Shown: positions 1 to 9,929 of the stretch, in pieces
Layout of the letters: each line of letters opens with the position of its first letter
Numbering within the stretch: position 1 is the stretch's first letter
NCBI RefSeq assembly: GCF_036884655.1
Contig: NC_088348.1
Span: forward strand, 20,716,501-20,780,500
Direction of reading: 5' to 3'
Source: Musa acuminata AAA Group
Lineage: Eukaryota > Streptophyta > Magnoliopsida > Zingiberales > Musaceae
Length of the DNA stretch: 64,000 bases
Translations under genes and position numbers: made by a program
Notes under the pieces: generated by a model
The model's input: only the letters and a program-made list of their open reading frames with translations
What the model was told of the DNA's origin: nothing
The model's database searches: none

Positions 1-1
1 T

Positions 2-619
2 CGAATGCAACCAAGCGAGACTATAGGCGATATGTACACCCGTTTCACGGATGTCGTCAATAGTTTAAGAGCTCTTGGAAAATATTTTTCGGACTTTGAA
101 CTCGTAAACAAGATTTTGCGTTCTCTTTCTAAGAAGTGGGATTCAAAAGTAACTGCAATACAAGAAGCTAAAAACCTAAACAACTTACCACTTGAAGAAC
201 TAATTGGTTCATTGATGACATATGAAATGGTGCACAATGCACATGATGAACATGTTGAACACAATCACCTTCCAAAGAACAGGAAGGATTTGGAACTCTG
301 GACAAATGAATGCCACTTGAGCAATGACTCAAGTGATGAGGACAATGATGAACAAAACAACCTTCCAAAGAACAGGAAAGATTTGGGACATATAACATTT
401 GAAGACCACTCGAGCATAAGCTCAAGTGATGGTGAACTTAAACTACAAATGAAACGAAAATTAAAAAGCAAAAAGAATCGAACTACTTGCTTTAAATGCA
501 AGAAGAAGAACAAAAATTGGGATGAATTGAGCTCCTCCGAAGAAGAGAAAGTCAACAAAAGCAAGGCGGCAAACTACGCCTTAACAGCCTACAATGATGA
601 GGTAATCGAAACCCCCTAA
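2..619 (+). CDS. gag: Gag polyprotein, partial (C-terminal two thirds), gag-only element
   Basis: The frame is open from the window edge to a TAA at 617-619; the ATG at 5 is only an internal Met. The Gag would form the virus-like particle and package element RNA. The first part matches the capsid region of the other copies (SIGDMYTRFTDVV-like, then KILRSL and LEELIGSLMTYEM). It is followed by acidic Ser/Asp-rich segments containing two LPKNRKDL motifs about 27 residues apart, an internal duplication relative to the other gags. The zinc knuckle is degenerate: CFKC is present but the following Gly-His and final Cys are missing and the sequence runs into ELSSSEEE. RNA binding by a normal CCHC knuckle is therefore doubtful. 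The related autonomous gags carry two intact knuckles and continue for about 200 further residues. Confidence 0.8.
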   Translation, partial: RMQPSETIGDMYTRFTDVVNSLRALGKYFSDFELVNKILRSLSKKWDSKVTAIQEAKNLNNLPLEELIGSLMTYEMVHNAHDEHVEHNHLPKNRKDLELWTNECHLSNDSSDEDNDEQNNLPKNRKDLGHITFEDHSSISSSDGELKLQMKRKLKSKKNRTTCFKCKKKNKNWDELSSSEEEKVNKSKAANYALTAYNDEVIETP

Positions 620-3330
620 TTTATTTTGAAATTACTTGATGCTTTCATGATGTATTTTTCTCTTTTAGTTTAAAATTAATTTTCTTAAAAATTACATGTT
701 AAAAAAAAAAAAATTATTATGATCATACTAAGTAATTTCGAAAATGATAATATTGCATGATAAACAAATAAAATGATCTTGATTGAAAATATGAAATCAT
801 GGTTAAGAAGTAATAATGTGTATTACGTTGATTTCCATTGTTATTTCTCGATTTTGATTAAAAGATCATGTTTGATTTGAAGAAATGCATAATGATGAAA
901 TTAAATATTTTGATTAACAATTTTATGCATGAGATTTTAAGCCGATGATAAGCATGTGTTATTCTCATGAGTATATTTGAAAAACTATGGCAAAAATGTG
1001 CTCGAATGCATGAACGTGTTAAGATTATTTTTCGAACATTCTTGATTCAATGTTCAAAACACTTAATTGCCATGATGATTTTACACTATAACATGTTGGA
1101 AATTATATGTTTTGGATACATAAATTTTTATGATCATGAGCATGTTTTATCTTCATAATTGAACTTGAAAATCTATAGCAAAATCTTATCCGAATGCATG
1201 AAAGTACTAATTTCATTTTCGGATTCACTTAACAATTGGTATCCTAACAATCGGATTTTCTCATACACTTATGAAAAATATTTTTCTAAAATGGATTTGA
1301 TGAAATGATTCCTGCTTATAAATTCCATCTTGAAATATGAATGATAGTGTCTTTGCTTGCAAAGATTTGTGTCACATACATATCTCCTATGATTCATGTG
1401 CAGAAAAAGAATTTATAAATCATAATACAATGAGATTTCTTATGCAAAAATAAAGTGCTTTTGTGATTCTTTGCTAAAGAGAATAATTATTAAAATCATG
1501 ATCTTGATAATTATAACATGAAGCTCTTTATAAATCAAGATCGTTCATTATGCTCCCTACATTTATCAAAAAGGAGTTCTTCAAATGAAATGCAACTTGT
1601 CTTTTGATTTCATGATATTTTGTGAATTTCGAAATTAATTTTAATGACTTGATTATGAGTTTCAAGTTGACGATTTGATTTGAATAAGTTATGTCTAAAT
1701 CATAATCATGATCTTGCAAAATTGAAATCACAAATAATATATTTTGGTATTCATGAATTGATACTCACAATATGAAAGTATTGGTATTCATGACTTAATT
1801 TTGATTGAAATATTACATGCTTAAATTAATCATTCTTCTATGTTTCAAAAATTCTTTAAATGCCTTATGTGATGACTGAAAATTAATTTGCTTTATGATG
1901 AATCACGAATCATGACTTGATCTATGATATTGAAATATTTTAATCATGGTTCTTGGTTATATAATTCCTTTGCCCTATTAAAAGGATTTGTTGAATGGAT
2001 CATGTCCTTCTTGAACTTTCTTGATATCATGACAAGATTTTGTAATATGGCCTGTATAATAATTAAAAATTTTTGGCCATTGATTTCTCCCTTCTTTTCG
2101 ACAAAAACAAAGGGGAGAAAGATTTTGCTAGTTAGAACATGCAAAGAAAAACAAGTGCAATCTTGCACATGAAGCAAGTGTTGAATTGCCATGATTGAAC
2201 CTAAGAATCTTGCTATGCTTTTGTGCTTATATGTTGTGATGAAAATATAGCTTCATGTTATAAAAACTTGCATATATTTTAAAATAGCTAGAGCTACTTC
2301 TCCTTTTGTTGATGATAAAGGGGGAGAAATATATGAATTGATACTATAAGTATTTTCATCATGTTAAGATATCAAGAACTTGCATCGTAATTCTACTTGA
2401 TGATGTCTTGCCATGTGATGAAATGCTACGATTTGTTGCTAAAATGATGCATGCAATACTTATGCTTTCTACGTAATGTATTGCATATGATATGAACCTT
2501 GATTAAAATTACCTTGATTTGAATTCAAGGTTTATCTCAATTATGGAATTTTGAAATAAAAATGATTACTCACCTTTGTCATGATTTATAAATTGACAGA
2601 AAGGGTTTTCCCTTCTTTTTGACAATGACTAAGGAGGAGATAACTTGCATGCACAATTCAAGAAGAAAGCAATTTTTCACTTCTCAAAAGAGAAGAAATT
2701 GCTATCTTGAACATCTTAAGAAACAAAAAGAACAAAGGTGCTATCTTGCCTATCTCAAGAAGCAAAACATGCTAACTTGCGCATCTAGCAAAGTGGACAA
2801 AATTTTCATATTTCAAGAAGCAAGAGTTGCCTTCTTGAACATCTCTAATTTGCTAGCTTGCATGATGTAGAACTTGCTATCTTGAACATCTCTAATTTTC
2901 ATACCAAGTGCTATCTTGTATGCTATAAAACTTGCATATCTAAAACTTGATAGCTTGAATATTCTAAGCATGATTCAACACTTGCTATATTTTCCAACAA
3001 AATTGCATGATGATAAAACTTGATATTATGTTTTTTCATGCAATGAGTTGAACCAATATCACAAACACTTGATTGTGATACTTCTCCTTTTTGTTGATGA
3101 CAAAGGGGGAGAAGTATGTTGATGAAAGTATGTTGATGACATGACATGTGATGCATAAGTTTATGCATATGTTCATGTTGACGTGTTGCAAGTATTCATA
3201 ATGAATATTGCAATGACTTGAATTCAGTTTGAATTCAAGGTTCTATCAATATGGCATATTGATAGGGGGAGTTTGTTTAAACTCCGGGAGTTAAGTTTAA
3301 CTCCGTCATCAAGTAGTTGTCATCATCAAA
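620..3330 (+). other. AT-rich 3' noncoding region of gag-only-1
   Basis: There is no credible gene here; short open frames do not resemble pol. The region occupies the place of pol plus the 3' noncoding spacer of the autonomous copies. Sequence just after the gag stop (about 610-660) matches the corresponding region of gag-only-2. Between 2600 and 2960 short phrases such as TTGCTATCTTGAAC recur, suggesting local duplication. From about 3205 to 3330 it matches the end of element B (6012-6136), including the block GGGAGTTTGTTTAAACTCC just before the PPT. Confidence 0.75.
2085..3113 (+). repeat. Four dispersed copies of a hairpin/PPT-like motif
   Basis: Copies lie at about 2085-2120, 2298-2328, 2606-2640 and 3082-3113. 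The best one (3082-3113) reads TTCTCCTTTTTGT, loop TGATG, then ACAAAGGGGGAGAA. The two arms pair over 13 positions with two G-U pairs and one bulged G. The right half also looks like the true PPT at 3331. The autonomous copies each have a single equivalent. Confidence 0.65.
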
Positions 3331-3341
3331 AAGGGGGAGAT
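3331..3341 (+). promoter_or_regulatory. Polypurine tract of gag-only-1
   Basis: A purine run AAGGGGGAGA directly precedes the LTR start TGTTGAATC, separated by a single T. This is the expected plus-strand priming site. Confidence 0.85.
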
Positions 3342-3789
3342 TGTTGAATCTCGTATTTTGATAATGAAACTACTTGATATATGTTTATGATTTAATATGT
3401 GTTTTGAGTGACGCAGGATGCTTTGATCAGGATGAGACAATTAAAGCAGGAAAATCATGTTGTGCCGGAGGAACATGTCAGAAGATTGGACGTCGGGCCG
3501 GTAGATCGATCGACGTCTCGACAGAAGGCTTCGGGCAGTGGACTCGGGCATCGGGCCAAGAAGAGCGGTTATTGTGCCAAGGATATCGGAGTTGTGGAGT
3601 CAACTGGCCGATTGGGCAATAGGCCGCAGGAGAGGACGATGCGCCGAAGAATCAGACGAAGCGTCGAGGGACCAATGACATGCTGGACAACTTGGTTAAT
3701 TGCTTAGGATTAATTGTCTCGATCGAAGTTTTGCTTTAATTGTGTAGGATTAACTATGATAACGATGAAGACATAAAGCGAAACAAAGT

Positions 3790-4095
3790 GTCGGAGTCAA
3801 GCGCGAAGGATTTGTTGCAAGTTCGAGAGTTCGACGGAAGTCCGAAGGTTCATCGGGAATGCTACCGGAACTAGCCGAGAATGACTTGGGAGCTTGCCGA
3901 AGGATTTTCTGAAGCTCGTCGGAAGGTTCGTTGGAAGTTCGCGGAGCTCGCCGAGAAAGATCGGAGCTTGCCGAAGAAGCTCGTTGGAACTCGCTACGAT
4001 CAAATCGTGAAGTCTAGGAGTTTGCCGGGAGTCCGCAGAATGGTTTCCGAGAGTTCATCGGAAGACCGCCGGAAGTTTGCCGAAAGCTCGCCATA
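3790..4095 (+). repeat. Degenerate GTTCGCCGGAAG-type short repeats in the LTR
   Basis: Variants of GAAGTTCG/GAAGCTCGCCGG recur every 10-20 bases. Equivalent blocks occur in the upstream half of all other LTRs in the window (for example 6575-6870, 12120-12345, 55550-55840, 63300-63510), in matching orientation relative to the LTR. Confidence 0.7.
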
Positions 4096-4275
4096 AGAAG
4101 TCTTGACTTACGGACTTTTTAATAGCTTAGAAAATGTCTTTAAAATCATAGTTAGCACATTAATTAGGGTTAGGATTAGGTGTTAATCCTATAACCCAAG
4201 TAGGGGTCAATTAGGCCCAAGTTCGGACTGGTTTGGACCAAGTTTGGAGCCAAACCAAGTGAGCTGAAATAGTGA

Positions 4276-4610
4276 AAGAGGTGGCACCGCCCAGGAGAGG
4301 ATCTCCCAGCGAAGCTGGGCGGTGCAACCGCCCCAGGCAGGAGGTGGCACCGCCTGAGCTCAGTCTTCGAGCAAGACTGGGCGGTGCAACCTCCCTGATA
4401 GAGAGGTGGCACCGCCTGAGCTCAGTCTTCGAGCTCTGGCAGAGAGGTGCAACCGCCTCAGTCAAGAGGTGGCACCGCCTGGGGCTCAGTCTCCGAGCCA
4501 GACTCAGGCGGTGCAACCGCCCCTGACAGAGAGGTGCAACCGCCTGGGCTCAGTCCTCGAGCTCTACCAGGCGGTGCAACCTCTCCAGTCAGGAGGTGCA
4601 ACCGCCTGAT
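4276..4610 (+). repeat. Array of GGCGGTG-N-CACCGCC dyads in the LTR
   Basis: Units resembling GGCGGTGCAACCGCC or GAGGTGGCACCGCC alternate with spacers like TGAGCTCAGTCTTCGAGC. The 7-base arms are exact reverse complements around one central base in the best units. The array lies immediately upstream of the TATA box at 4667. Confidence 0.85.
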
Positions 4611-4666
4611 CCCGGAATTCCGGGATTTGATCGTTTTGAGCTCCAAATTTGAACTGGGTTGGGGCC

Positions 4667-4674
4667 TATAAATA
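4667..4674 (+). promoter_or_regulatory. TATA box of the gag-only-1 LTR
   Basis: TATAAATA within GGCCTATAAATACCCC. The same core occurs at the same relative place in nearly all LTRs here, so it is the likely RNA polymerase II promoter and marks the U3/R boundary a few tens of bases downstream. Confidence 0.75.
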
Positions 4675-5194
4675 CCCCACCCATTCAGCACTGAAAGTAT
4701 AGAACACACACTCGAAATCTTGCTATCTTTCTATGTTTCTTAGAGCTCAAAACTACTAGTTCTCCTCTTTCTATTCTTCAAGTTTGAGTTGTAAAGAGAG
4801 GAGAGAAAACTTCTGTAAGGGTTGTCTCCTAAGCCCGTCAAAAGGAGTGAATCTGTAAGAGGGTAGTTGGCCTTCGCCTATTGAAGGAAGGCTTCTAGTT
4901 GACGTCGGTGACCTCGTCGGTGGAGGAAGCCAAAAGTGGAGTAGGTCAAGACTGACCGAACCACTCTAAATCTCTGGTTTACGTTTATTTTGAGCACTTT
5001 ATCATTACTGCAAACCTCCTACATAGCTACTGCTCTCTGCGCCTTTACGAACAAGCTTCTAAGTGCTGATCTTTTCGAATCTGCATTCAGACGTAAATCG
5101 GTGTTTTCATACATTACAGTTTACGTTTACGTTTTGATTCTGCAAAACTGTCTTCTGTGCTTTTACGAACGAAGTTTCTAAGTTCAGATCCCTT

Positions 5195-5540
5195 TAAAAC
5201 TGTGTTTTAGACGTAAACTACTTTTAAACGTAAAACTACGTTTAGATGTAAAACTGCGTTTAGACGCAAACTGCGTTTAGACGTAAAACTACATTTAGAT
5301 GTAAAACTGCGTTTAGACGTAAAACTACGTTTAGACGTAAAACTGTGTTTAGACGTAAAACTACGTTTAGACGCAAACTGTACTGCGCTTAGATGCAATC
5401 TGATCTTAGACGCAAACTGCGCTTAGACGCAAACTGCGCTTAGGCGCAATCTGCATTTAGATGCAAACTGCATTTAGACGCAAACTGCGCTTAGACGCAA
5501 ACTGTGTTTAGACATAAACTGCACTTAATCATAAGTATTC
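5195..5540 (+). repeat. Minisatellite of an 18-20 bp unit (TTTAGACGTAAAACTGCG) in the LTR
   Basis: About 17 degenerate units of the type TTTAGACG(T/C)AAACT(G/A)CG follow head to tail. The seed motif occurs once or a few times in the same LTR part of other copies, for example as its reverse complement in Copia-1 near 10975 and 11110. Confidence 0.9.
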
Positions 5541-5666
5541 TTAGAATCGGCTTTTGCATCAAAATGGTTTTTATCAAACGAACGCAGCTTTCGTTTTTAA
5601 TCGCTGAAAGATTTCCGCTGCACTAATTCACCCCCCCCCCCCCCTCTTAGTGCTCTCGATCCTAAC

Positions 5667-6011
5667 AGTTTTAAGGTCTTTGGCCTATTGAATGGCCGTA
5701 ACTTTTGGATCCCAACTTTTAGGGAGGGATCTTAAGATTTTAGTTACTAGTTCAAAGTTAGTAAAATCTTTACCAAGAGATTGGAGTCCATTGATGACAT
5801 CCGTGAACCGGGTGTACATGTCTCCGATGGACTCACTTTGTTTTATTCGGAAAAGTTTGTAAGAGTGCACAAGGATGTTGATTTTAGACTCTTTCACTCG
5901 GCTAGTGCCTTCATGAGTGACTTCAAGAGTTCTCCAAATATCAAAAGTCGAATCACAAATTGATTGTGATTTTGGTTCCCGAATCACAAATTTGATATCA
6001 AAAGCCTTCAT
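5667..6011 (-). pseudogene. gag: Inverted gag fragment (capsid region)
   Basis: On the minus strand this translates as the middle of a copia gag (FDIWRTLEVTHEGTS, then SIGDMYTRFTDVI and KILRSLPKSWDPKVTAIQ), closest to the Copia-5 gag, which shares NFELVTK and the following DLKT. It is cut off on both sides: gag-only-1's LTR ends at 5666 without a flanking duplication, and at 6011 the sequence switches to the plus-oriented 3' end of element B. Near 5960-6011 the gag is scrambled: GAATCACAAAT and GCCTTCATGAGTG each occur twice. It is a rearranged fragment, not a gene. Confidence 0.8.
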
Positions 6012-7042
6012 GAGTGCAATGACTTGAATTCAGTTTGAATTTAAGGTTCTATCAATATGGCATATTGATAGGGGGAGTTTGTTTAAACTCCGGGAGTTAA
6101 GGTTAACTCCGTCATCAAGTGGTTGTCATCATCAAAAAGGGAGAGATTGTTGAATCTCGTATTTTGATGATGAAACCACTTGATATGTGTTTATAATTTA
6201 AACTGCATTTTGAGTGATGCAGGTCTACTCGATCAGCATTAGACAGTTAACGCTGGAGGAATTGACGTTGCGCCGGAGGAGATCACATCAAGATATTGGA
6301 TGGTAGAAGGCTTCGGACATTGGGCATCAGGCGAAGGAGAGCGAAATTACACCAAGGATATCGGAGTTGCGGAGGTCAACCACCGATTGGGCAACAAGCC
6401 GCAAGAGAAGACGATGCACCGAAGAATCAGACGAAGCGCCAACCAATGACATGTCGGGCAATAGAATGTTAATTCACTTTATAATAATTGTCTAGATCGG
6501 AGTAGAGTTTTGGCTTGTGTGTGCAGGATTAACTACGATAACGATGAAGATATAAAGCAAAACAAAGTGCCGGAGTCAAGCACGAAGGATTCGATGGGAG
6601 TTCGAGAGTTCGACGGAAGTCCGAAGGTTCGTTGGGAATGCTGTTGGAACTAGCCGAGAATGAGTAGGGAGCTTGCCGAAGGGTTTTTCGGAAGCTCGCC
6701 AGAAGGTTCGTGAGAAGTTCGCGGAGCTCACCGAGAAAGATCGGAGCTTGCCGAAGAAGCTCATCGGAACTCGCCAAGATCAAATCATGAAGTCTAGGAG
6801 CTTGCTGGGAGTCCGTAGAATGGTTCCCAAGACCGTCGGAAGTTCGCCGAAAGCTCGCCGGAAGAAGTCTTGACTTACGGACTTTGTAATAGCTTAGAAA
6901 ATGTCTTTAAATTCGTAGTTAGCACGTTACTTAGGGTTAGGATTAGGTGTTAATCCTATAAACCAAGTAGGGGCCAATTGGGTTCTAGTTCGGACTAGTT
7001 TGGGCCAAGTTTGGAGCCCAACCAGTGAGCTAAAATAGTGTA

Positions 7043-7175
7043 GGCGGTGGCACCGTCAGATTTGGCGGTGGCACCGCCCAGCACCCGAGAGCCAGGCGGT
7101 GGCACCGCCAGTACACTAATAGTGTCAGACATTGATAGGCGGTGGCACCGCTACTGATAGGCGGTGGCACCGCCA
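7043..7175 (+). repeat. GGCGGTGGCACCGCC dyad array, element B LTR
   Basis: Several near-perfect 15-base dyads lie 60-190 bases upstream of the TATA box at 7235, separated by unrelated spacers. Confidence 0.85.
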
Positions 7176-7234
7176 GTATCGGGAACCAAAGAGAATTCAA
7201 ATTTTGGAGCCCAAATTTGAATCCTCTTGAGGCC

Positions 7235-7242
7235 TATAAATA
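7235..7242 (+). promoter_or_regulatory. TATA box of element B LTR
   Basis: TATAAATA in GGCCTATAAATACCCC, the context shared by all LTRs of the family. Confidence 0.7.
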
Positions 7243-7731
7243 CCCCTCAATTCTCAGCTGAGATTACAACTTTTGAGAAGTATTAGATTGAGACAAAAGC
7301 CTTTGTAAAGTCTTTAGCAAGTTTTGTTTTCAATAGCTTGAGTGTTCACCTCCCTCTTTCTCTTTGAAAATTTGTAAGAGTGTGAACCACTTGTAAAAGG
7401 TTGTAAGAGGGGTATTTGTCCTTCTCCTTCAAAGTGATTTGCTAGTGGAAGTTGGGAGCCTCTTCGAAGAAGGCTTCGCAAGTGGATGTAGGTCATTTTG
7501 ATCGAACCACTCTAAAACTGCTCTGTTCTCTGGTTTGCATTTTATTCTTGCCATTTCATACTGCAAACTACTTTACTTAGTCACTATGCTTCCATACGCT
7601 TCTAAGTTATTAAGCTTCCAAAATCAGTTTTCATCGAAATTGGTTTTTATCGTATGAAAGTTTTTAAACCAACGTTATTTTATCGCTGCACTAATTCACC
7701 CCCCCCTCTTAGTGCCGCTCCGATCCTAACA

Positions 7732-8823
7732 GTCTGACCATTGAAAGGTATCATTTTTCAGTAAAGAAGTGAGTGGTGCACTGATCTTTCTATAGTTTTT
7801 CATAAACTTATGGTTGTAGCCTGTTAAACCGAGAAAGTCACGTAGCTCTTTTATGTTCCTCGGGGTTGGCTAGTTCTGCATTACTTCTATTTTGGAGGGG
7901 TCCACCATCACACCTTCCTCTAATATGATATGCCCAAGATATTCCACCTTTTGTTGAAGAAAGCAAAAATTCGTAGTGGTCGTTGTGTGTTCGAAAGGCG
8001 GTTTTCGGTATGTCTTATTCGCACACTTGTATTTGATGATACCCGGATCAAAGGTCCAGCTTTATGAAGATTTGTGCTCCCTTTCATCTAGCAATTCATC
8101 TACTACTAGAATAAGGTATTTATCCTTGATGATTTTGTCATTGAGAGCTCGGTAATCAATGTATATTCGCCATGTTCCGTCCTTCTTACGTATAAGTAGC
8201 ACCAGTAAAGAGTAGAGGCTGCAACTTAGCCAAATAACTCCTATTTCGAGCATCTCTTTTACAATTCTTTCTATTTTATCCTTCTGGAGATGTAGATACT
8301 GATATGGCCAAGTATTTGCTAGAGGTTTTCTTGGAAGAATCGTTATATAATGATCATGACGACGGGTAAGAGGTAGGTTGTGCGGTTCTTCAAATATATC
8401 TAAAAATTCAGCAAGCAAAGGAAGTAGATTTGGATCTTCAAATTCTATAGGCTCTCCCTTAGTTTGCTGCTCAAGTTGTACCAAAAAGCCGCTGCATGCT
8501 TTATATATAACCTTCTCCATTTGTTATGTGCAAAGCATCATTACATCACTCCCACATTTCCCGTGCAGTATCACTTGTTTTCCCTTACTGTAAAATTTCA
8601 TAATTAGTTTCATAAAATTCTAGGAAACATCACCTAATGTCATCAACCATTCAATTCTAAACATGGCCTCATTATCATCAAGAGGGAGGAGAAATAAAAA
8701 TGCAATTATCTCTTGGTCCTGTAGCAAAAGTTTCACTCGCGGGCGCCTACGATCATACTTCAAAATTCATCCGTCGGCGACCTTAACGTCAAACCTACTA
8801 CAATTCTCAATAGATAAGGCTTT
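7732..8823 (-). pseudogene. pol: Ty3/gypsy reverse transcriptase fragment
   Basis: On the minus strand the clearest open part (8520-8062) reads through the start of a Ty3/gypsy reverse transcriptase: a DIFEEP linker, LPLTRRHDHYI, then RPYRYPHFQK-like degenerate sequence, VLLIRKKDGTWR, DYRALN and VDELLDE. This style resembles Reina-type chromoviruses, but I cannot fix the lineage. Beyond 8062 the frame is disrupted although homology continues to 7732 (RT palm and connection). Element B's LTR end cuts it off. The region 8823-8521 links it to the protease with several stops. The segment 7732-8105 is repeated inverted at 10192-10573. Confidence 0.8.
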
Positions 8824-9929
8824 CTAGATAGCTACCTTACTATTTAGGAAGTTATTAGTGCTGCCCGTGTCAATGAGAATAGTGATCGGTTGTTGTTTGA
8901 GAAGGCCTCCAACTTTTATCGTTTGCGGGTTTGAGTAGCCGGCTAGTGCATGTACCATAACTTCGGTTAGTTGTGTCCATTCTTTTGCATCTTTTTCTTC
9001 ATGTTCAAGGCTCTCTTCTAGATATTCAATGACCTCTTCTTCTACTAGTTCAATCATAAGAAGTCTCCCTTTACTACAGCGATGCTCATGGCTCCACGGC
9101 TCGTCGTAATGCCAACATAACCCCTTCGTAGATCGCTCCCAAAGTTCTTCTCTTATCAAACTGTTTGGTGCAAGGACTCGGTTGATAGTAGGGGGGGCTA
9201 AGGGCTTTAGTATTGTTGGTTGGGGAGCAACCCTAGTCCTACGGGTTTCATGGTTCAATCGCTTATCTTAAAATCGTGCGAAAGAAATGGCTACCATAAG
9301 CATGTACAGTTGTCGCGCTTTAACTTCTCTCCGAATCTCCAACTTCAAGCCCTCAATGAAGGTCCCCAATAGCTATTTTTGAGATCAATCATGAGTTTGA
9401 TTAGATAACCTTTCAAACCTGGTTTGGAACTCTTGAATGGTGGAGGTTTGTTGTTTCTTTGCTAGTTGTCCGTCAATGTTCTCGTAATCGGTTGGTCCGA
9501 AGCGGATCAGCAGTCCTTCTTTGAATTGTCACCATGAGAAGACTCCATGAGTGTGTTTAAACCACTCAAACCACTATATGGCATCCCCTTCAAGATGTAT
9601 AGTTGCAATTTTCAACATAGATGTGTCCACGGTTTTGTTGTACCCAAAATATCGTTCTGCGTGTGAGATCCAACCAATCGTGTCTCCTTCTTCCCATCTA
9701 GGGAAGTCTACTCTTATGCATAGATATTTGGGGTCGGTCATAGAGCCTCCCCTCTCTTGGAAGTCATCTCTTCAAGCTTAGTGCGATTGGTTAGAGCTCT
9801 CTCCTTGATGTGATTTTTCGGGCTTGGTGGTCGGCCCAAACTGAGTTTAGTAAAGAGAGTACGAATCTTATCCTCCATTCACGCCTCAAAGGCTTCGATT
9901 TTAGTATTGATTACATCTTCAGATGCCAT
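8824..9929 (-). pseudogene. gag-pro: Ty3/gypsy gag and aspartic protease, broken
   Basis: From an ATG at 9929 (MASEDVINTKIEAF) the minus strand shows a coiled N-terminus, then a retrotransposon gag core (YFGY, HLEGDAIWWFEWF, FKEGLLIRFGP, IQEFQTRFERL), a region around 9130-9060 with a single Cys-rich remnant, and an aspartic protease with the catalytic ILIDTGSTNNFL at about 8867-8832. Stops and frame changes interrupt it between 9400 and 9260. Gag would build the particle and the protease would mature it. The order gag, protease, RT is normal for Ty3/gypsy. Confidence 0.75.

Larger units (their letters stand above)
1..5666 (+). mobile_element. gag-only-1: non-autonomous Ty1/copia (SIRE-like) element, 3' part
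   Basis: This is the 3' end of an LTR retrotransposon whose 5' LTR and gag start lie left of the window. The order is gag remainder, about 2.7 kb of AT-rich noncoding DNA, PPT, and a complete 3' LTR from TGTTGAATCTC to GATCCTAACA. No protease, integrase, reverse transcriptase or RNase H is visible between gag and the PPT. The second copy (gag-only-2) has the same architecture and the same sequence just after gag, so loss of pol looks ancestral. It would need enzymes from a related autonomous copia element. No target duplication can be tested, because the left end is missing and inverted gag DNA follows the LTR directly. Confidence 0.85.
3342..5666 (+). repeat. 3' LTR of gag-only-1 (2325 bp)
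   Basis: The LTR starts TGTTGAATCTCG after the PPT and ends GATCCTAACA after a run of 14 C and TCTTAGTGCTC. It is the longest LTR of the family in this window; the others are 1.26-1.76 kb. The extra length comes from the dyad array (4276-4610) and a tandem minisatellite (5195-5540). A degenerate GAAGTTCGCCGG-type repeat block lies at 3790-4095. Confidence 0.9.
6012..7731 (+). mobile_element. Element B: 3' noncoding end and 3' LTR of a copia element
   Basis: Bases 6012-6136 match the last part of the gag-only-1 interior, then come a PPT-like run and a complete LTR. No coding region in this orientation remains. It belongs to the same LTR subfamily as gag-only-1 and LTR-H (AAACCACTTGATATGTG after the LTR start). 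After the LTR the sequence passes straight into a gypsy fragment; no target duplication can be recognised. Confidence 0.8.
6148..7731 (+). repeat. LTR of element B (1584 bp)
   Basis: It begins TGTTGAATCTCG after AAAAAGGGAGAGAT and ends CCGCTCCGATCCTAACA. It carries a GAAG/CCGG repeat block (6575-6870), five to six GGCGGTGGCACCGCC dyads (7043-7175), TATAAATA at 7235-7242 and a short poly-C run near the end. Confidence 0.9.

Noticed and set aside
4272..4709. Overlapping open frames on both strands rich in Pro/Arg/Gly (repeated PGGAT/VAPP words)
   Set aside because: Produced by the GC-rich dyad array of the LTR. The same shadow peptides recur in every LTR and do not represent proteins.
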